NCBI GenBank assembly: GCA_000231825.2
Contig: JH720326.1
Span: 250,586-314,585, forward strand
Source of the DNA: Tetrahymena elliotti 4EA
Lineage: Eukaryota > Ciliophora > Oligohymenophorea > Hymenostomatida > Tetrahymenidae
Direction: 5' to 3'
DNA length: 64,000 nucleotides
Each line of letters opens with the position of its first letter. The first letter of the stretch is position 1. Position numbers and translations under genes: made by a program. This document shows positions 24,547 to 37,738 of this stretch, in pieces. Under the pieces are notes generated by a model. That model had not been told where the DNA came from and ran no database searches. It was given only the letters and a program-made list of their open reading frames with translations.

Positions 24547-26502
24547 TTTGTTTTTAATTTTAATGAAAATTTAATAAATATAAATAATTACTCCTCTTCA
24601 ATGGCAAAAATACCCTAAAAAATGATGGGGTATATAAATTTTATATTTTTACAACAAATTGAGCTTTTCATTAAAAAGAAATTATTATTTCTTGTGAAAC
24701 AAAAACCCAACCGGAATAATTATTATCAGAAATGAGATTATTTATAGATTTTTTAATTTTTGATTTGTGATGTAATATTGAAACCCATCCAAGAAAACGT
24801 AAGAAATTGATTGTTTTAGTAGGAGAATTAATTAAAAATTCTGATGTATTACTAATCATTGCTGAGTAATATCCCTTTAAAATATATTCTGAAAATAAAA
24901 TTCATTCTCATTTTATATCTCAAATCTAAAATAATAAATGATACCTAATTAATTTTGAAGTAACTTAGACTCAGGTTATTGATAAATTATATTTACAGAT
25001 CTTTATTTTAGAAAATTAGAATGGCTTCAATTTAGAAATCTATTTTTCAAATAATTGTTTCAAATATGAATAAATATATCTCAAAAAAGTATTAAAAAAA
25101 TTATTTTTAAGAACTAATATTAACATTTAAAATAAATTTTTTTGTTGGATAAAAAAATTAACTTCAAAGAAGTATTTTATTTAAAATTAATTCCAGAAAA
25201 TGGTAATCAAATATTAAAAAATGCACCCCTGATTCAGATCTCAAACTGAAATTTTCTAATTGATATCTAAAATTATTTTAACTATGTTTTTCTCTTTATT
25301 TTTAAACCTCAATTTAAAATAAAATTTTTCTTTACTTCGAGCTCATTGATACTTTCAGATAATTGTTTTATTAAAAATGAAAGACTTTTTTTCTATATTC
25401 CACTTTTTATCAATTTACTGATATTTTTATATTTCTAGAAAGTGAAATTCTTGTGCTTTCCATGAAATTGACTCTGTTTTTAATTTTAAAATCTCTTATT
25501 AAAAAAAAATTTCATTTCTTTGATTTAAAATTTTTTTGTTGGAGCATGATGACAGAATATCAAATAAATAATAGAGAGTTTTTTAGTTCTTATTTTTCCT
25601 ATCCATCTGAAAATTAATACTTATTTTAGATAATTTTTAGTTATTTTACTCAGATTTCCTAGAAGCTTAGGTTTTTCATAAGAAAAAACATCATAGAGTT
25701 TAACTTTTCTAAAAATATTGTGAAAATAAAATTTGAAAAAAGAGTTTATAAAATCAAAGCTGGTTTTCATAAACATCTGAAGGAAAGAGATGAAGATTTT
25801 TAATAGAATAGTTAATAAAAATTATTTTTATTACATATAAATTTAACAATTAAACAAAAAATTGCATTTTTTGATATTTAGCTGAAAAAATAAATTTAAA
25901 ATTTAAAATTAGTAAATAAATTTGAATATTTAATGAAGGTAGATATAAAATAAAAGAATTAAAACTAAATAATTTATTTGTTTTTTAAAATAATAAAATT
26001 ATGTTTACAATAAATAAAAAATTAAATAAATTATCTTGGCTATCATCAATAAATAAAACATAAAATAAAAGGTTTATTTTATAATTTTTCTTTGTGAAAA
26101 CTTTTTGACGTTCTTTCTATTAGAAGAAAATTAATTGACATGTAAAAAATTAAAATAGAATGTTAATATTTTCTTTTTCAGATTAGCTTACTTACTAAAT
26201 TATGGATAATGTGTTTTTCCTCAGAAAATGAAAGGGAATATTTGAATGAAATCAAAATTTATAAGAAGCAATATAACTTTTTAGAAAGACTTTTGTAAAA
26301 GAAAGAAGACTTAAGACTTAATTATTAAATTAACTATTGAAAGGAAGGAATTTGTTAGAAATAATTTTTAATGCAAAATATAAAAAATATTTAAGAATAA
26401 AGTAGAATTTGATAGTAATTTATATAATTTTTAATATAAAATTAATTTGTTATTAGAGGGTGGTTGGTGGGTAGTAAATAATTAGTTATTAAATATTTTA
26501 TT
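24547..26502. other. 2-kb non-coding spacer
   Basis: Between LRR copies 3 and 2. A 63-codon minus-strand frame (24859 to TGA at 24668) is the only notable open reading frame and is too short to support alone. Otherwise AT-rich with no recognisable feature. Confidence 0.45.
26455..26474 (+). repeat. G-rich tract just past the LRR copy 3 stop
   Basis: AGAGGGTGGTTGGTGGGTAG, with four G-runs in 20 bases, lies 29 bases past the stop codon of LRR copy 3. In the transcript it would read as a C-rich element in the 3' UTR. It may be a 3'-end or termination element, but this is inference. Confidence 0.6.
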
Positions 26503-27549
26503 TCATACTGATATGATGTAGTTTTCTTTGTCATTATATTTTTACTCTACAAAACTTATTATTTGTTCTTTCTTTGTTTATTATTCTTTTTATAGAGCTT
26601 CAAATCCATTTTTTAAGAATTCCAAATAATCACTATGATTATAGCTCTTCATGGTTAATTACAGTTTGCTTAGCTTTAAATTGCTATAAAGGTCTTCAAG
26701 AACTTATTGCACACATTTATCACTAAAGACATTTAGTGGAGAAAAGTAGGAGTGAACGTCTTCTAATTTGCTTTCGCACAAATCTAATGATAGTTTTTTG
26801 ATGTCTTAAAATTAGCAGATGACACGAACTAAAGAAATAATTCCATTATCGGTCATTGAGTTACTATTTAAAAAGAGTGTTAAACTTTGAAGGTACTTCA
26901 TGCAAGATAATTTATTTGCAAGCATATTTACTCCTGCGTTTGTTAATTCACAATTTTAAGCACAAAGCTCAAATTCTTTTATATTTGGAAAACATTATCC
27001 CAACTTACTTACTAATTTATCCAAGTGAATTCCAACATAATTATGACTCAAACTCAAAGAAAAACTCTTTAAATTTGAATTACTCTGTAATTACTAAAAG
27101 TGCTCAAGGCCTGAACTGGTTATTTAGTTGTTTTGAAGATAAAGTGAAACACTCTCTAACTTTTAGAGCTAATTTAATCCTTAGACTAGGTAAAAAACAC
27201 CTTTATCGCCTATGCAATTTTAGCCAAGAGAAATATGAAAAGATTAAAGTTTATAACATTTATTCAAATTGGCAAATAAATGCTAAATTCCTTCTTCACG
27301 TAAGTTATTATTTTAAAGATTGATTCTGAAGTGAACCAATTAATCTTTATGGGCTATTGAATTAAAAATTATTGGAATTTCATCACATCTAATTTGTTTA
27401 CAATCCAATTCATTCAATTCAACACACATATTTTCTAAGCTGTTTACCCTAGTTCTTTCTTAGATGTATTATTTGAGCATGAACTCTTAAGATTTTCTCT
27501 TAGCCCTGTACTGTTTCATATATTTTTTAGAATTAGCGATATTCCCCAT
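26503..27549 (-). CDS. Leucine-rich-repeat protein, copy 3 (348 aa)
   Basis: Intronless frame from ATG 27549 to TGA at 26505-26503. The N-terminal 35 residues are basic (MGNIANSKKYMKQYRAKRKS). Gly2 in an MGN context is a possible N-myristoylation site. RI-type LRRs follow: FRINLQNNNLREEGIQHL, FHISLGQNCIGDKGVFYL, VSLYLQNNQITSSGLEH, FSLSLSHNYVGIHLDKL and LTLFLNSNSMTDNGIISL. The C-terminal YLEFLKNGFEALQ cap corresponds to LQFKKQGYEALE of copies 1 and 2, which ties all three to one family. It is the most diverged of the three and has a longer Lys/Glu tail. An open stretch on the opposite strand (26856-27323) is a shadow of this gene. Confidence 0.85.
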
Positions 27550-29449
27550 TTATGAGTGAATTAAATAGATAATATATTTGTTTTAATAATTTTTATGATT
27601 ATAAGGAGATTTGTTTATGGTATTTAATCAATATTTTAAAGAAATTAAAAATCACATAAATATTAAATACTTGCGTTTTAATTCACAAAAAAACATGTAA
27701 TTAATTAGATTTAATTCATATTGAATTATTTATTGGTTAAATCTTGAAAAATATTACTTTACATATGCAATATAGTCTACAGGTAATAGTAATAGATTAA
27801 CCATACAAAAAAATATTTATCTATTTTTAGATGAAAAGAAAAAAATTACATTTAAAGAAAAAATAGAGCTTCTTTAATTGTTAAGAAAAATAAAAATCAA
27901 CTTCAAATGATTATTCTTTTATAAATTATTTAATTTCAAAAATATTTTGGTTTGAAATAGAAATATATTTACACATTTCAGTAAAAAAAAAGAACACCAA
28001 CGTCTTTATCATAATAAACAATGTATTCACTTGGGGAAATGTTTAATTTTATGAAAAACTTAAAAGGAATACTCCTACAAAAAAGAAAAATAAAATTTAA
28101 ATTTTCTGAGGTTTTTAGGATCAATAATAAGAAGAATATTAGACAAAAAATATCCACAAGTTTATAGTAAGATTAATGTTAGTACTTGTGAAAAACAAAA
28201 TTATTAATTAAATATTCATCTCAATATTTGTTTTTCTTTATTTTAAAGATTTAATTTAATACATTTTTTATTAATAAAAGAAATTTACATTTTATAGGAT
28301 GTAAATAAATATTCCATGTTTTATCTATGATGATTATGATGATGAATGAAAGTTATCGAAATCTCTGAATCAAAAAAATTTTCTCTTAATTTTCTTATTA
28401 GGGTGGTTACTAAGATATAAAAAACTAAAATCAATAAAAGTATAATGTACAAAATCTGAGTAAATAAAGAATATTAATAAAGTAAAGCAAGTTAAGAAGA
28501 ATAAATATATTTTGTAGAACCATTTATCTATTATTTTTTTACAAAAGAATTTAATCTTCAAAAATGTTTATTTATATCAAATAAATTGATTATGCTTAAC
28601 TTATAATATTTTTTCTCCAATCAATAAATTTAAAAAATTAATTTTTTTATATTAAAATTAATATATTTTGTTGAGAAATATAATAGATATCTCTGTATTT
28701 CTTTCTATTTTTTATATATTAATAGAAAGAACAATTTTAATGTTTACTTGTAAAAATGAATTGAAATAAATTAATTCATTTTTTTTTAAATAAAAAATTA
28801 ATACTTAATATTTTTATTAGTTTTATGTTAGTTAAGTAGGCAGAAGGATATTAATAAACACTTACTTAACTTTTAAGAAAACTAACTATGCAGAAATAAA
28901 ATGAAAAATTTTCTTAGTTTAAATTGACTTAATTTTCTGAAGATTTACTGTATTATATTTAAGGTTTATAGGAAAATAATTAAATACATTATTTATAATA
29001 TAATAATACAAACTATTGACGAACTATTTATGGATTAATTTATATTTGAATTTTGTGTAAAAATTATCATAAATAAATTCAAATATTTATATACTATTGC
29101 ATAACGAGTATGCGAGATATGAATTATAGTGTCCAATAAATAAATTAAGATTTCTTTAAAATTTATTTTTATTTTATTGTCGATTTTCTTATAGACTGAT
29201 TGATTTGGTGTACACTGATATTTTAGCTGAAGCATTTGTCTAAAATATTTATAAAACTGGATAAATCAAATAGCTGTTTAGACTTTTAAAAATATATTAA
29301 AAAATAACTGAAAATACTTTTGAGAATTTTAGTAAGTTTTTGTTTCTCATCAAATTACTAACTTGTTGATGATGCGTTTGTTTAATAAAATTACTTGATT
29401 AAAAATAAATTTGAATGATATTATATTATTAATAATAGTAGGTATTCAA
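27550..29449. other. 1.9-kb intergenic region, divergent promoters
   Basis: Lies between the start of LRR copy 3 (minus) and the start of the first multi-pass membrane gene (plus). AT-rich. Open minus-strand frames near 28650-29235 reflect base composition rather than coding. No feature is supported. Confidence 0.5.
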
Positions 29450-31780
29450 ATGGACAATCTATTTGATTTTTAAGAAAAAGATAGTCAGTCTTTTAGGTCA
29501 AATGAATAACAAAAATCTTTTAACTAAATGATAAATGATAATTAAACATAATTTTTACCATAAACTGGTGTTCATATAATATTGAGATCTCATTAATAAG
29601 AAATAGAAAACACTCGTTTATATTATCAAGCCAACGAATATGATCAAAGCCAAGAAATAAAGATAAATTATGGGGATTACTTTTATGATGAGGTTGTCTA
29701 AACAGATAAAAAGAAATCATTAACTTAATTAGAAAACCAGCAAAGGAAATAATCTTTTGAACAAACCTCGCAATCTAAAATTGAAGAAGAATATTATGAT
29801 AATTATTATTTGAAGATGATTTTTAAAAGATATAAAGAAAAGTAGAATAAATGGCATAATCCCCTTTATTATATGTTTTAATTTATTATCTTATATATTA
29901 CTTTACCTTTTTATATTTTCATTAGCTATTTCTAAAAAGATTAATACAGTGAAAGTATACGAACCATTAAAAATAAGATTTAATATAAAGTTATGAAAGC
30001 TACTCTTTTCTTCTCATCTACTATTTTACTTTTAACTATTATTAATTTCATAATCTTGAAAGCTATTTAATTTGTTGATGGAAAATAGCTTGATTATTTA
30101 ATCAGTGAACATGCTAGAGCTTTTGGTTACTTATTTTTAATATCATTAGGATTTGGTATTCTTGATGTTTCAGCATATAATAACCATGCCATTTTTCTTT
30201 AAATATACAAATTTCTCTCTCGTAAAAACAAAGATCAAATACCTGATTTCATGAAAAGCCTATTTATTTCTAAAAATGAATTTATTTTTTAATTCATATA
30301 ACTTAGTTAAGAAGACCCTAAAAAGATTCAACAATCACATAAGATTAAAAAAATATTTTAAACTAATTAAAAATAACACTCAGAATAGTCCACTGTTTAA
30401 GTAAAAAATTTGTAAAATACTCTAAATCTTCATTTTTTAATAAAACCTTTATTTATTATTTTTTGGTAATTAATCCAAATATGAATCAAATATATCCCTT
30501 TAAAATTTTTTATTTAATGAATTAAAATTTTGGAGTTTTATGTTTATTAAAATATATTTAATATTTATTAAATAATTGAATCTCAAAAAATAGTAAATCA
30601 GTATTTATCTTTTCATCAAATATGTTCTTTTTCTTTCTTGGTGTTAAGATTTAATATTATTTTTATTAAAAAATAGTTTTATTCAGGCTAAGATTTGTGC
30701 AGAAAAATAATAAACTATTCAGAGCAAAGAAATGTTAGTTAAAAATCTATTTTATTCTTGAATGTAATGCTGACAGTAATTGGCTATTTAAAGTCATTCA
30801 TTCCATCTATATATAGAGTATTAAGTAATGAAAATTTTATTATTTACAATGCATATTTTACTCTAATACCTATTTTATGCATTGCTACAATATTTAGTTT
30901 GTTTTGTAGAATGATGATTAATTTGAAGGATTTAAATTTTATTTTTGATTACAATTAAGCTTTAAGTGCCTTAATTTCTTATGATTAGTATATGGGTTTG
31001 AAGCCTAAGCATGTGATAAATACTCCCAGTATAAACTTTCTAGATATAAAAAGCCTGAAAACTTGGCAGTAAATGAGATTATTGCTTAATTAGTTAAAGA
31101 AAAAAGAAACAATTATGATTGATAAATGCACTCTTTTTCTTTTTATATATTTTATCATTCTTATATTCAGCGTATTTTTAAACAAGATTTTAAGCTATCC
31201 ATTAAAGGTAACTTCATTAAGGTCTGAAAAATTTACCTTAGTTTATTTTGCTATTGATGTGTTGTTAATTAATAGTATGTTTTTTTATAGAATTTATAAA
31301 CAAGCTAGTATAAATGGTTAATACAAAACTCAGTAGTCTTTATTTTAAATTATTAAAAACATGCTTATTAAATTTTACTTTTAAAGCTAATTCTTTATTC
31401 CAGAAAACGAAGATATCTTTATCTAAAATGATATTCAATGGAAATTTTATTCTTAGCTACATAAAAATTATAAATAGGCTATTGAATCTAACTATGATTA
31501 TACAACTTAAAAAAAGTTCTCATGTAAAAACCAAAGAAAAATTTAATATAAATATCTATCAGATTCTTAAAAACTTGAAAGGCACTAATTAGATGATCAA
31601 TACTTTAGATAGCTCTTCATCTGTATAGAAAACATATAGTAAGAAATATAATTAGAAGTTCTGTAAACACCTATGAAGTTTATGGGTATGCTTTCGAGCT
31701 CATATAAATTATTATGGATCTTCTTTACATTCTAGATAACATTTATGTATTTAGTATTCTACTTATACTTTTATAGTTGA
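29450..31780 (+). CDS. Multi-pass membrane protein, tandem copy 1 (684 aa)
   Basis: Two exons, 29450-30400 and 30677-31780, joined in phase 0 across a 276-nt intron. The frame starts at ATG 29450 and ends at TGA 31778-31780. I do not recognise the family. Residues 1-140 are polar and Gln/Asp-rich. Hydrophobic segments, by eye, lie near 143-160, 183-208, 226-245, 336-358, 374-392, 465-487, 507-524 and 660-683, so about eight membrane passes with the C-terminus ending at the last one. Motifs shared with copies 2 and 3 are FYSGQDLC at the exon junction, then LKDLNFIFDYNQALSALISY, INTPSIN, KTWQQMRLLLNQLK, then ID-x-CTLFLF, NDIQWKFY and LQTPMKFMG. It is the most diverged copy. The gene is read from its paralogs as much as from its own text. 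Confidence 0.82.
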
Positions 31781-32343
31781 TTTGTTTCTTGTTTATCAAT
31801 AATAAAATCTTTCCTTGATCGACATATTAAAAAAAACAATAAAAATGTTTGAGTTAAAAATAATATTTCTTGCAATAATTTAATTAGAAATTCTAAAATG
31901 ACAAAGAATAATAAAAATAAATGAATGATTTAAAAGGTATAAAAGTAGAGAAAAATCTTATCTTCTTTATCTGGATAGTTGAAATTAAATATTTTGTTAA
32001 TTTATAAATTTATTTTTTTTTATTTGTCTATTTCAATTTAAATATTAGTTTTTACCTGAATAATAATGTTGAAAAACTATTGTTTATGAGAAATTTATTA
32101 CAAAAAGAACATTTTAATAATATTTGAGGATAGCAAATTACAAGCGAATTTGATTTCATTTTTTTTTTTCAATGTAATCTGTAATGATAAACTAGCATTA
32201 AAAAATATTAAGCTTTTATTAAGCTATTAATTTTTAGTTTAGATATTAATATATTTATATGTATCTGTCTGTTAATTGTAGATATTATTAAAGAAAAGAA
32301 TGCTTAATTAATTTAATAAATCGTTTTGATAAACTTGATATAA
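31781..32343. other. Spacer between membrane-gene copies 1 and 2
   Basis: 563 bases of AT-rich spacer holding the 3' end of copy 1 and the promoter of copy 2. No further feature was seen. Confidence 0.5.
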
Positions 32344-34453
32344 ATGGATGTAGAACTAACAAACAAGATTTAGTCTAAGTAAATATTTGAAGATTTAACT
32401 GTTGTAGAAGAATAAAATGTAAAAAATTACTCTTTTTAAGATTTTGGTGAAGACTAAAATGCTGCCTAAAATTGCTTGAAATAAATATAAATACTACCAA
32501 ACCACATTGTATCATAAAGAGATATTTTATAAGATGTTAAAATTGATTTATAAAAAAAAAAATCCAGCAAGAACCATGAGATATATTCGCATTAGAATTC
32601 ACTTGCGGCTAAATCATCACAAAATTCATTAAATTCTAAAAAGCTTGATGATGCTGATAAGAAGTTTTTGAAGAAATTATTAAAGTTAGATTATAAGTAA
32701 AAGAAAAAATGGTATGATTATATCATAGTTGCTTTCAAATTTGCCTTAATTTAGCTATGGAGCCCTGTATTTTTTATAATTTCCATTTTTAAAAAGAAAA
32801 GAAAATAGGTTGGCTAATCATTCAAAGAAAGAGCAGCTTTAATCTCAATATCGTTTTATTTTTTTGCTTCATCGATAACTTTATGGATATGTATTATAAA
32901 TTTTATTTATATTTTATCAGTAAGACCGATCACTGATGATTAATATGAAGATTTTATAGGTGATTATGAAAAAGTATTTATGTACTATGCTATTATTTGT
33001 ATCGCTTTTGCTGTATTAGATTCTTCTATTTTCAAAAATAGTTCTCTCTTTTATTTTGTCTTTAAATCATTGCATTTATATTCAAGCACAAATATTCCGA
33101 AGATAATGAAGCAGCTGTTTATTTCTGAGTCTGCATTTATATTTTAGTTTTTTGAGTATCCCTTCGAAGATGAGAGTAAAGTGAAGCAAAAACAATAGGT
33201 TAAAAAGATATTGCTGAATAATATTAATAATAAATCTTATTTCTTTTAGAAGAATGAATAATCAGTTAATTTTTGTTTTAATAAAATTTTATAAATAATT
33301 ATTTTACTTAAAATAGATATATTACTCTGGGCTTCATTTAAGTGAAAAGATTATTTAATATGCTGAAAAAAATAATGTTTATACCAAGTCGTTGGTTGCA
33401 TCTTAGCTTTTTCTGTCCATCATTCTATATGTTAAAGCTTTTTTTCCAGGTATTTTTAGACATTTAAATAATGAAGACTTTTCAAGTTACAGTACTTATT
33501 TTACAATAATGCCATTTCTCTGTATTGGTAATTTATTGTCTTATTTTGCTAGAACTCTTAATTCCTTGTAGGATCTTAATTTTATTTATGATTACAATAG
33601 AGCTCTATCTGCTTTAATAAGCTATACTTCTTATCTTAAAGATAAACCAAAGTATAAAATAAATGTTCCAAGTATCAACCCAATAGACCTAAAAAGTATC
33701 AAAACATGGTCTTAAATGAGAAGGTTACTGAATGAGCTTAAAAGAGAAGAAACAATTCCTATAGATCGTTGTACTATTTTTCTATTTGTTTACCTAATAT
33801 TAATTCTCCTTGGTGTATTTATTGGCAGATTCTTTAAAGTTGTGTTTTTTGTTAACCTTGTAAACAAGAAATACCTTATGCCTTATTTTGCTTTTGACAT
33901 TTTGTTAATAAGTTGCCTTTTCTGCCTAAGAGTATACAAATAAGTTAAAATTAATAACCAATTTAAAGAATAGTATAAACTCTTACAAACAATCAAAAAC
34001 TTTATCATAAAATTCTTTGCGTGCAAAGAACATTTTATAGAAAAAGAAGATATTACTTTCTTAGATAAAGATATTTAATGGTTTTTCTATTCTTAAATCA
34101 ATGTGAATTATATGAATTGTTAAACATAATTACTCTATCCGAGAGAATTTATTGCATAAAATTGTAAAAATTTAGATAAAAATGAAAATATTCAAAGCTA
34201 AAACAATCTTGAATCTGAGAAAAATAATGAAAAATAAATTAATACATTCAATAGTGAATTTGACTTCTAATATTCTTCTAAACTCATCTAATTAATAGAC
34301 AATATTTAAGATGAATTACAATTAGATATCCTTCAAACTCCAATGAAATTTTTAGGTTTGATCCCTAGTACTTATGGATTACTATATACTTTCATTTCCT
34401 TTATTGCAACTTTTATTTACATAGCTACATACGTATATGAAGCAGAATAATGA
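32344..34453 (+). CDS. Multi-pass membrane protein, tandem copy 2 (685 aa)
   Basis: Exons 32344-33264 and 33317-34453 (TGA 34451-34453), joined in phase 0 by a 52-nt intron at the same protein position as in copies 1 and 3. The N-terminal roughly 120 residues are polar and Ser/Lys/Gln-rich. Hydrophobic segments match those of copy 1: three before the intron, then about five after it. Shared blocks are IYYSGLHL right after the junction, LQDLNFIYDYNRALSALISY, KINVPSINPIDLKSIKTW, MRRLLNELKREETIPIDRC, then DITFLDKDIQW and LQTPMKFLG-x-IPSTYG. The roughly 110-residue stretch after DKDIQW is variable and low complexity in all copies. It is probably an integral membrane protein; transport, scramblase or receptor roles are all possible and none is supported by a diagnostic motif. 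Confidence 0.85.
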
Positions 34454-35203
34454 ACTTATTCTTTCTGAAGAAGTTTGTTCAACTAGTTCAAATCTGAATA
34501 GATTAGTTAGATAAAATACTTTTTAATTTTAAAAAATGAGATTAAACAAGACATCAATCATTAACAAATAAATATAATTTAGCATAAGCTGAACAAAGAA
34601 TTTTAGTAATTGATCTGAATCAAATATAAGCAAAGGTAAAATAATAAAAAGAAGTGAAGTAACTGATAAAAATACATTATGTTAACTATTTATCAGTAAT
34701 CAAAACACAAACAAAATGCTTCATTTTTCTTTTATTTGAATCTTTAAAAAAGATTTGGATAACGTTTATTAACGACTTAAGTAATTATAAAAAAATGAAT
34801 TTTGTCCTTAAAAGATATTTATAAATTCATTAACTATATTATTGTAAATAATACTAATTTATACATAAAAATGAATTTAAAATTAGAAAGTTACATTTTT
34901 ATATTTTTAAATGTATGATATTCATTCAATATCTATTTTTATTGTTTTTAGATTTTAACTTCTAGAATTAGTTATAGAAAAGACAAGAAAGAAACATAAA
35001 AAAATTTTGGTTGTGATTATTTTTAAAAAGTCTTTTAAGTGTAAGTTTTAAATGTAAATAAATTTCTGATGAATCAGTCAATCAATCAATGCTTAATGAA
35101 TCACTATTTTGATCACATAAAGCAGAAATTTAATTTTTTTTCTTAAGCAATTTACAAATTCAAAATATAAGTAGATTTTGATTAATAACGTTAATATGAT
35201 AAG
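34454..35203. other. Spacer between membrane-gene copies 2 and 3
   Basis: 750 bases with the 3' end of copy 2 and the promoter of copy 3. Short open stretches after the copy 2 stop look like 3' UTR, not an exon. Nothing else is supported. Confidence 0.5.
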
Positions 35204-37738
35204 ATGAATGATACTCAATTACTTAGCTAAATACAATGTGAAGAAAAGATTAATATTTAAAATAGCCAACTTGATCATATGAATTCTTTTAAAAAAGATA
35301 ATTCAGCAAATAATTAAAGTCGTAATGTGTCTCTTCAGTTGGATTTCTCAATAGGTTTATTATCACCATCTAACAAGTTATTAAAATAATAAGATTGGAA
35401 TAATCTAAGCGAGGATGTTGTCTAAAGAAATGTTTAGAAAGAGGAAAATGAAGAAAAACAAGAGATAAAAAAAGAGTTATCTCCAAGCAATATTCATGTA
35501 GACATTAAAACTCCAAAATCTTAAATAAACAATTCTTAAAAGCCTAGTTCATCTCGAAATTCCTTAGATTCAGCTAATAATTTAAGTAATGATTAAAAAT
35601 TTCTTTAATCTTTACTAAAAAGAGATGATAAGATGAAAGGTAAATGGTATTATTATCTAGTAGTCCTTCTCAGATTTCTTTTAATATAGTTTTTTTTTCC
35701 TGTTTTTATGATATGCATTACCTTCAAAAAGAAGAAATAAGAAAAAAAAATAAAGAAGACAAGATAGCAAACTTATCTTTTCTTGATATTAAAAATTTAC
35801 TTTTGTATTTCTTCTGTTTTCCTTTGGATGGCTATTGTGAATTTTATTTATCTTAAATACTCCATTACTATGGATAAAAACGATTATGAAGAATTAAAAA
35901 GTGAATATAATAAAATTCTCATGTACTATTTTGTTGCTGGAGTGGGTTTTACTATCTTAAATACCACTCTTTTTAAAAATTCCTCCTTCTTTTTTAAGAT
36001 GTATAAATCTCTCTAGTCTTAAACTTCTACCAATATCCCAAAATGTATGAAAGCACTCTTCATTTCAGAGTCAGATTTTGTATTCCAATTCTTTACCCAT
36101 CAATTAGAAGATGAAAATAAAATCAAGGAAAGACAGAAGGTCAAGAAAGTATTCAACATAGATTAAAATTCTCCATTTTTTTAGGAATGCAATTTCCAAG
36201 TAAAAATCATTTATTTCTTGAACATAAAATTATTTACAATACAAACTTGGTATTCTTGAAGTATTTTCAGTTAACCAAGTAGCTTTTTAAAAGAGATCTA
36301 ATCACAAATAGTTTATATCTATCTTAACCTCATTAGTAAGTTAGTGAAGAAAAAATTAAATACATGATAAATATTGTTAATCAAACAAGCAATACAGATA
36401 TTTCATATCAAGTTCTCTCAGATTTTACTTCAGTCCAATTTTTCATAGTGAAAATAACTCCAGATTGTTACATACAAATAAACACTTTATTAAAAATAAT
36501 TGTCTCACTTTTTCACTCACTTTTGATAATTTTAACAATCTGATAAAAATATTATGCTTTCTTGGAAGAGAATCATTTTATAAGCTGAATAAAAATATTT
36601 GATAATAAATATTAATTTTTTATTTTATATAAAATAGTAATATTATTCTGGTTTAGATTTTTGTCAAAAAATAGTTCATTATTCAGAAAAATTGAATGTC
36701 GATAAAAAATAATTCTTCTTTAGGCAGTTTATTTTTAGTTTTATTGCTTATTTGAAAGCTTTTATTCCAGGGATTTATAGATAAGTAACTGAAGGAAAAT
36801 TTGAAATATATAACTCTTATATGACTGTGATACCATATTTGTGTATTGGGAATATCTTAGGTTATTTTGCTAGAAGTTTAAATTCGCTTTAGGATCTAAA
36901 TTTCATTTACGACTATAATAGAGCATTGTGTGCTTTGATATCTTATGAACCCTATCTTAAATTAAAACCAAAATATAAAATAAACACACCTTGCATTAAT
37001 CTTATAGATGCAAGAAGTATAAAAACTTGGACATAAATGAGAAGGCTACTGAATGAAATAAAATAGAAAGAGACTATTCCTATTGATTAATGCACTCTCT
37101 TTCTGTTTGTGTATTTGATTTTAGTATTTTTATCAGTTTTTTTAGACAAATTCTATAATTTTGCTATATTTTTCTCAATAAGCTCTGATAAATACTTAAT
37201 TTTATATTACACTGTAGATGTGGTAATTATTTTTATTTTATTCTCCTCCAGAGTTTTCAAGCAAACATAAATAAATTATTTATACAAAGAATAATTTAAG
37301 CTCTTACAAAATATGAAGAATATCTTGTTAAAATTCTTCACCTTCAGGTAGTATTTCAATGACAGAGAAGACATTACTTTTTTAGATAAAGATATTTAAT
37401 GGTATTTCTATAAAGAAATCAACACAAATTATGAGGCAACTAAAGAAAAAATTAAAACTATCTTTGATTAATTCAATTATAAATAGAATAATTAGAATTT
37501 GTTTCCTAAAATTTCTTAATTTCCTTTATCTTAGTCTGATCAAGACGATGATTTTGAATACTAACAAAAGCTATTTAGTTTAATAGAGTTTATATAAGAA
37601 GAAATACATATGGAAATTTTATAGACACCTATGAAATTCATGGGTTTAATGCCTAGCTCATATGGATTATTATCTGCTTTTTTTACGATAGTAGCTATGA
37701 CTTTGTATTTAGCCTTTTATCTGTTTTTCTATTTGTGA
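35204..37738 (+). CDS. Multi-pass membrane protein, tandem copy 3 (698 aa)
   Basis: Exons 35204-36199 and 36638-37738 (TGA 37736-37738), joined in phase 0 by a 438-nt intron, the longest of the three. The ATG at 35195 is followed at once by a TGA, so the one at 35204 is the start. It is closest to copy 2. Shared blocks are QYYSGLDFCQKIVHYSE, LQDLNFIYDYNRALCALISY, KTWTQMRRLLNEIKQKETIP, ID-x-CTLFLFVYLILVF, DITFLDKDIQWYFY and LQTPMKFMGLMPSSYG. The protein ends on a hydrophobic segment (LYLAFYLFFYL). The N-terminal 150 residues are polar, Ser/Asn/Lys-rich and not conserved between copies. The 3' end of this gene has been copied twice immediately downstream, giving decayed tail repeats at 37809-38110. 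Confidence 0.85.

Noticed and set aside
24668..24859. 63-codon minus-strand frame ending TAA TGA
   Set aside because: It is somewhat less AT-biased than its surroundings, but too short and without homologs that I recognise.
26856..27323. 155-codon open frame on the plus strand
   Set aside because: It is antisense to LRR copy 3, whose minus-strand frame has clear LRRs over the same bases.
28650..29235. Long minus-strand stretch without TGA
   Set aside because: Lys/Asn/Ile/Leu/Phe-only text typical of spacer; absence of TGA alone is weak evidence.
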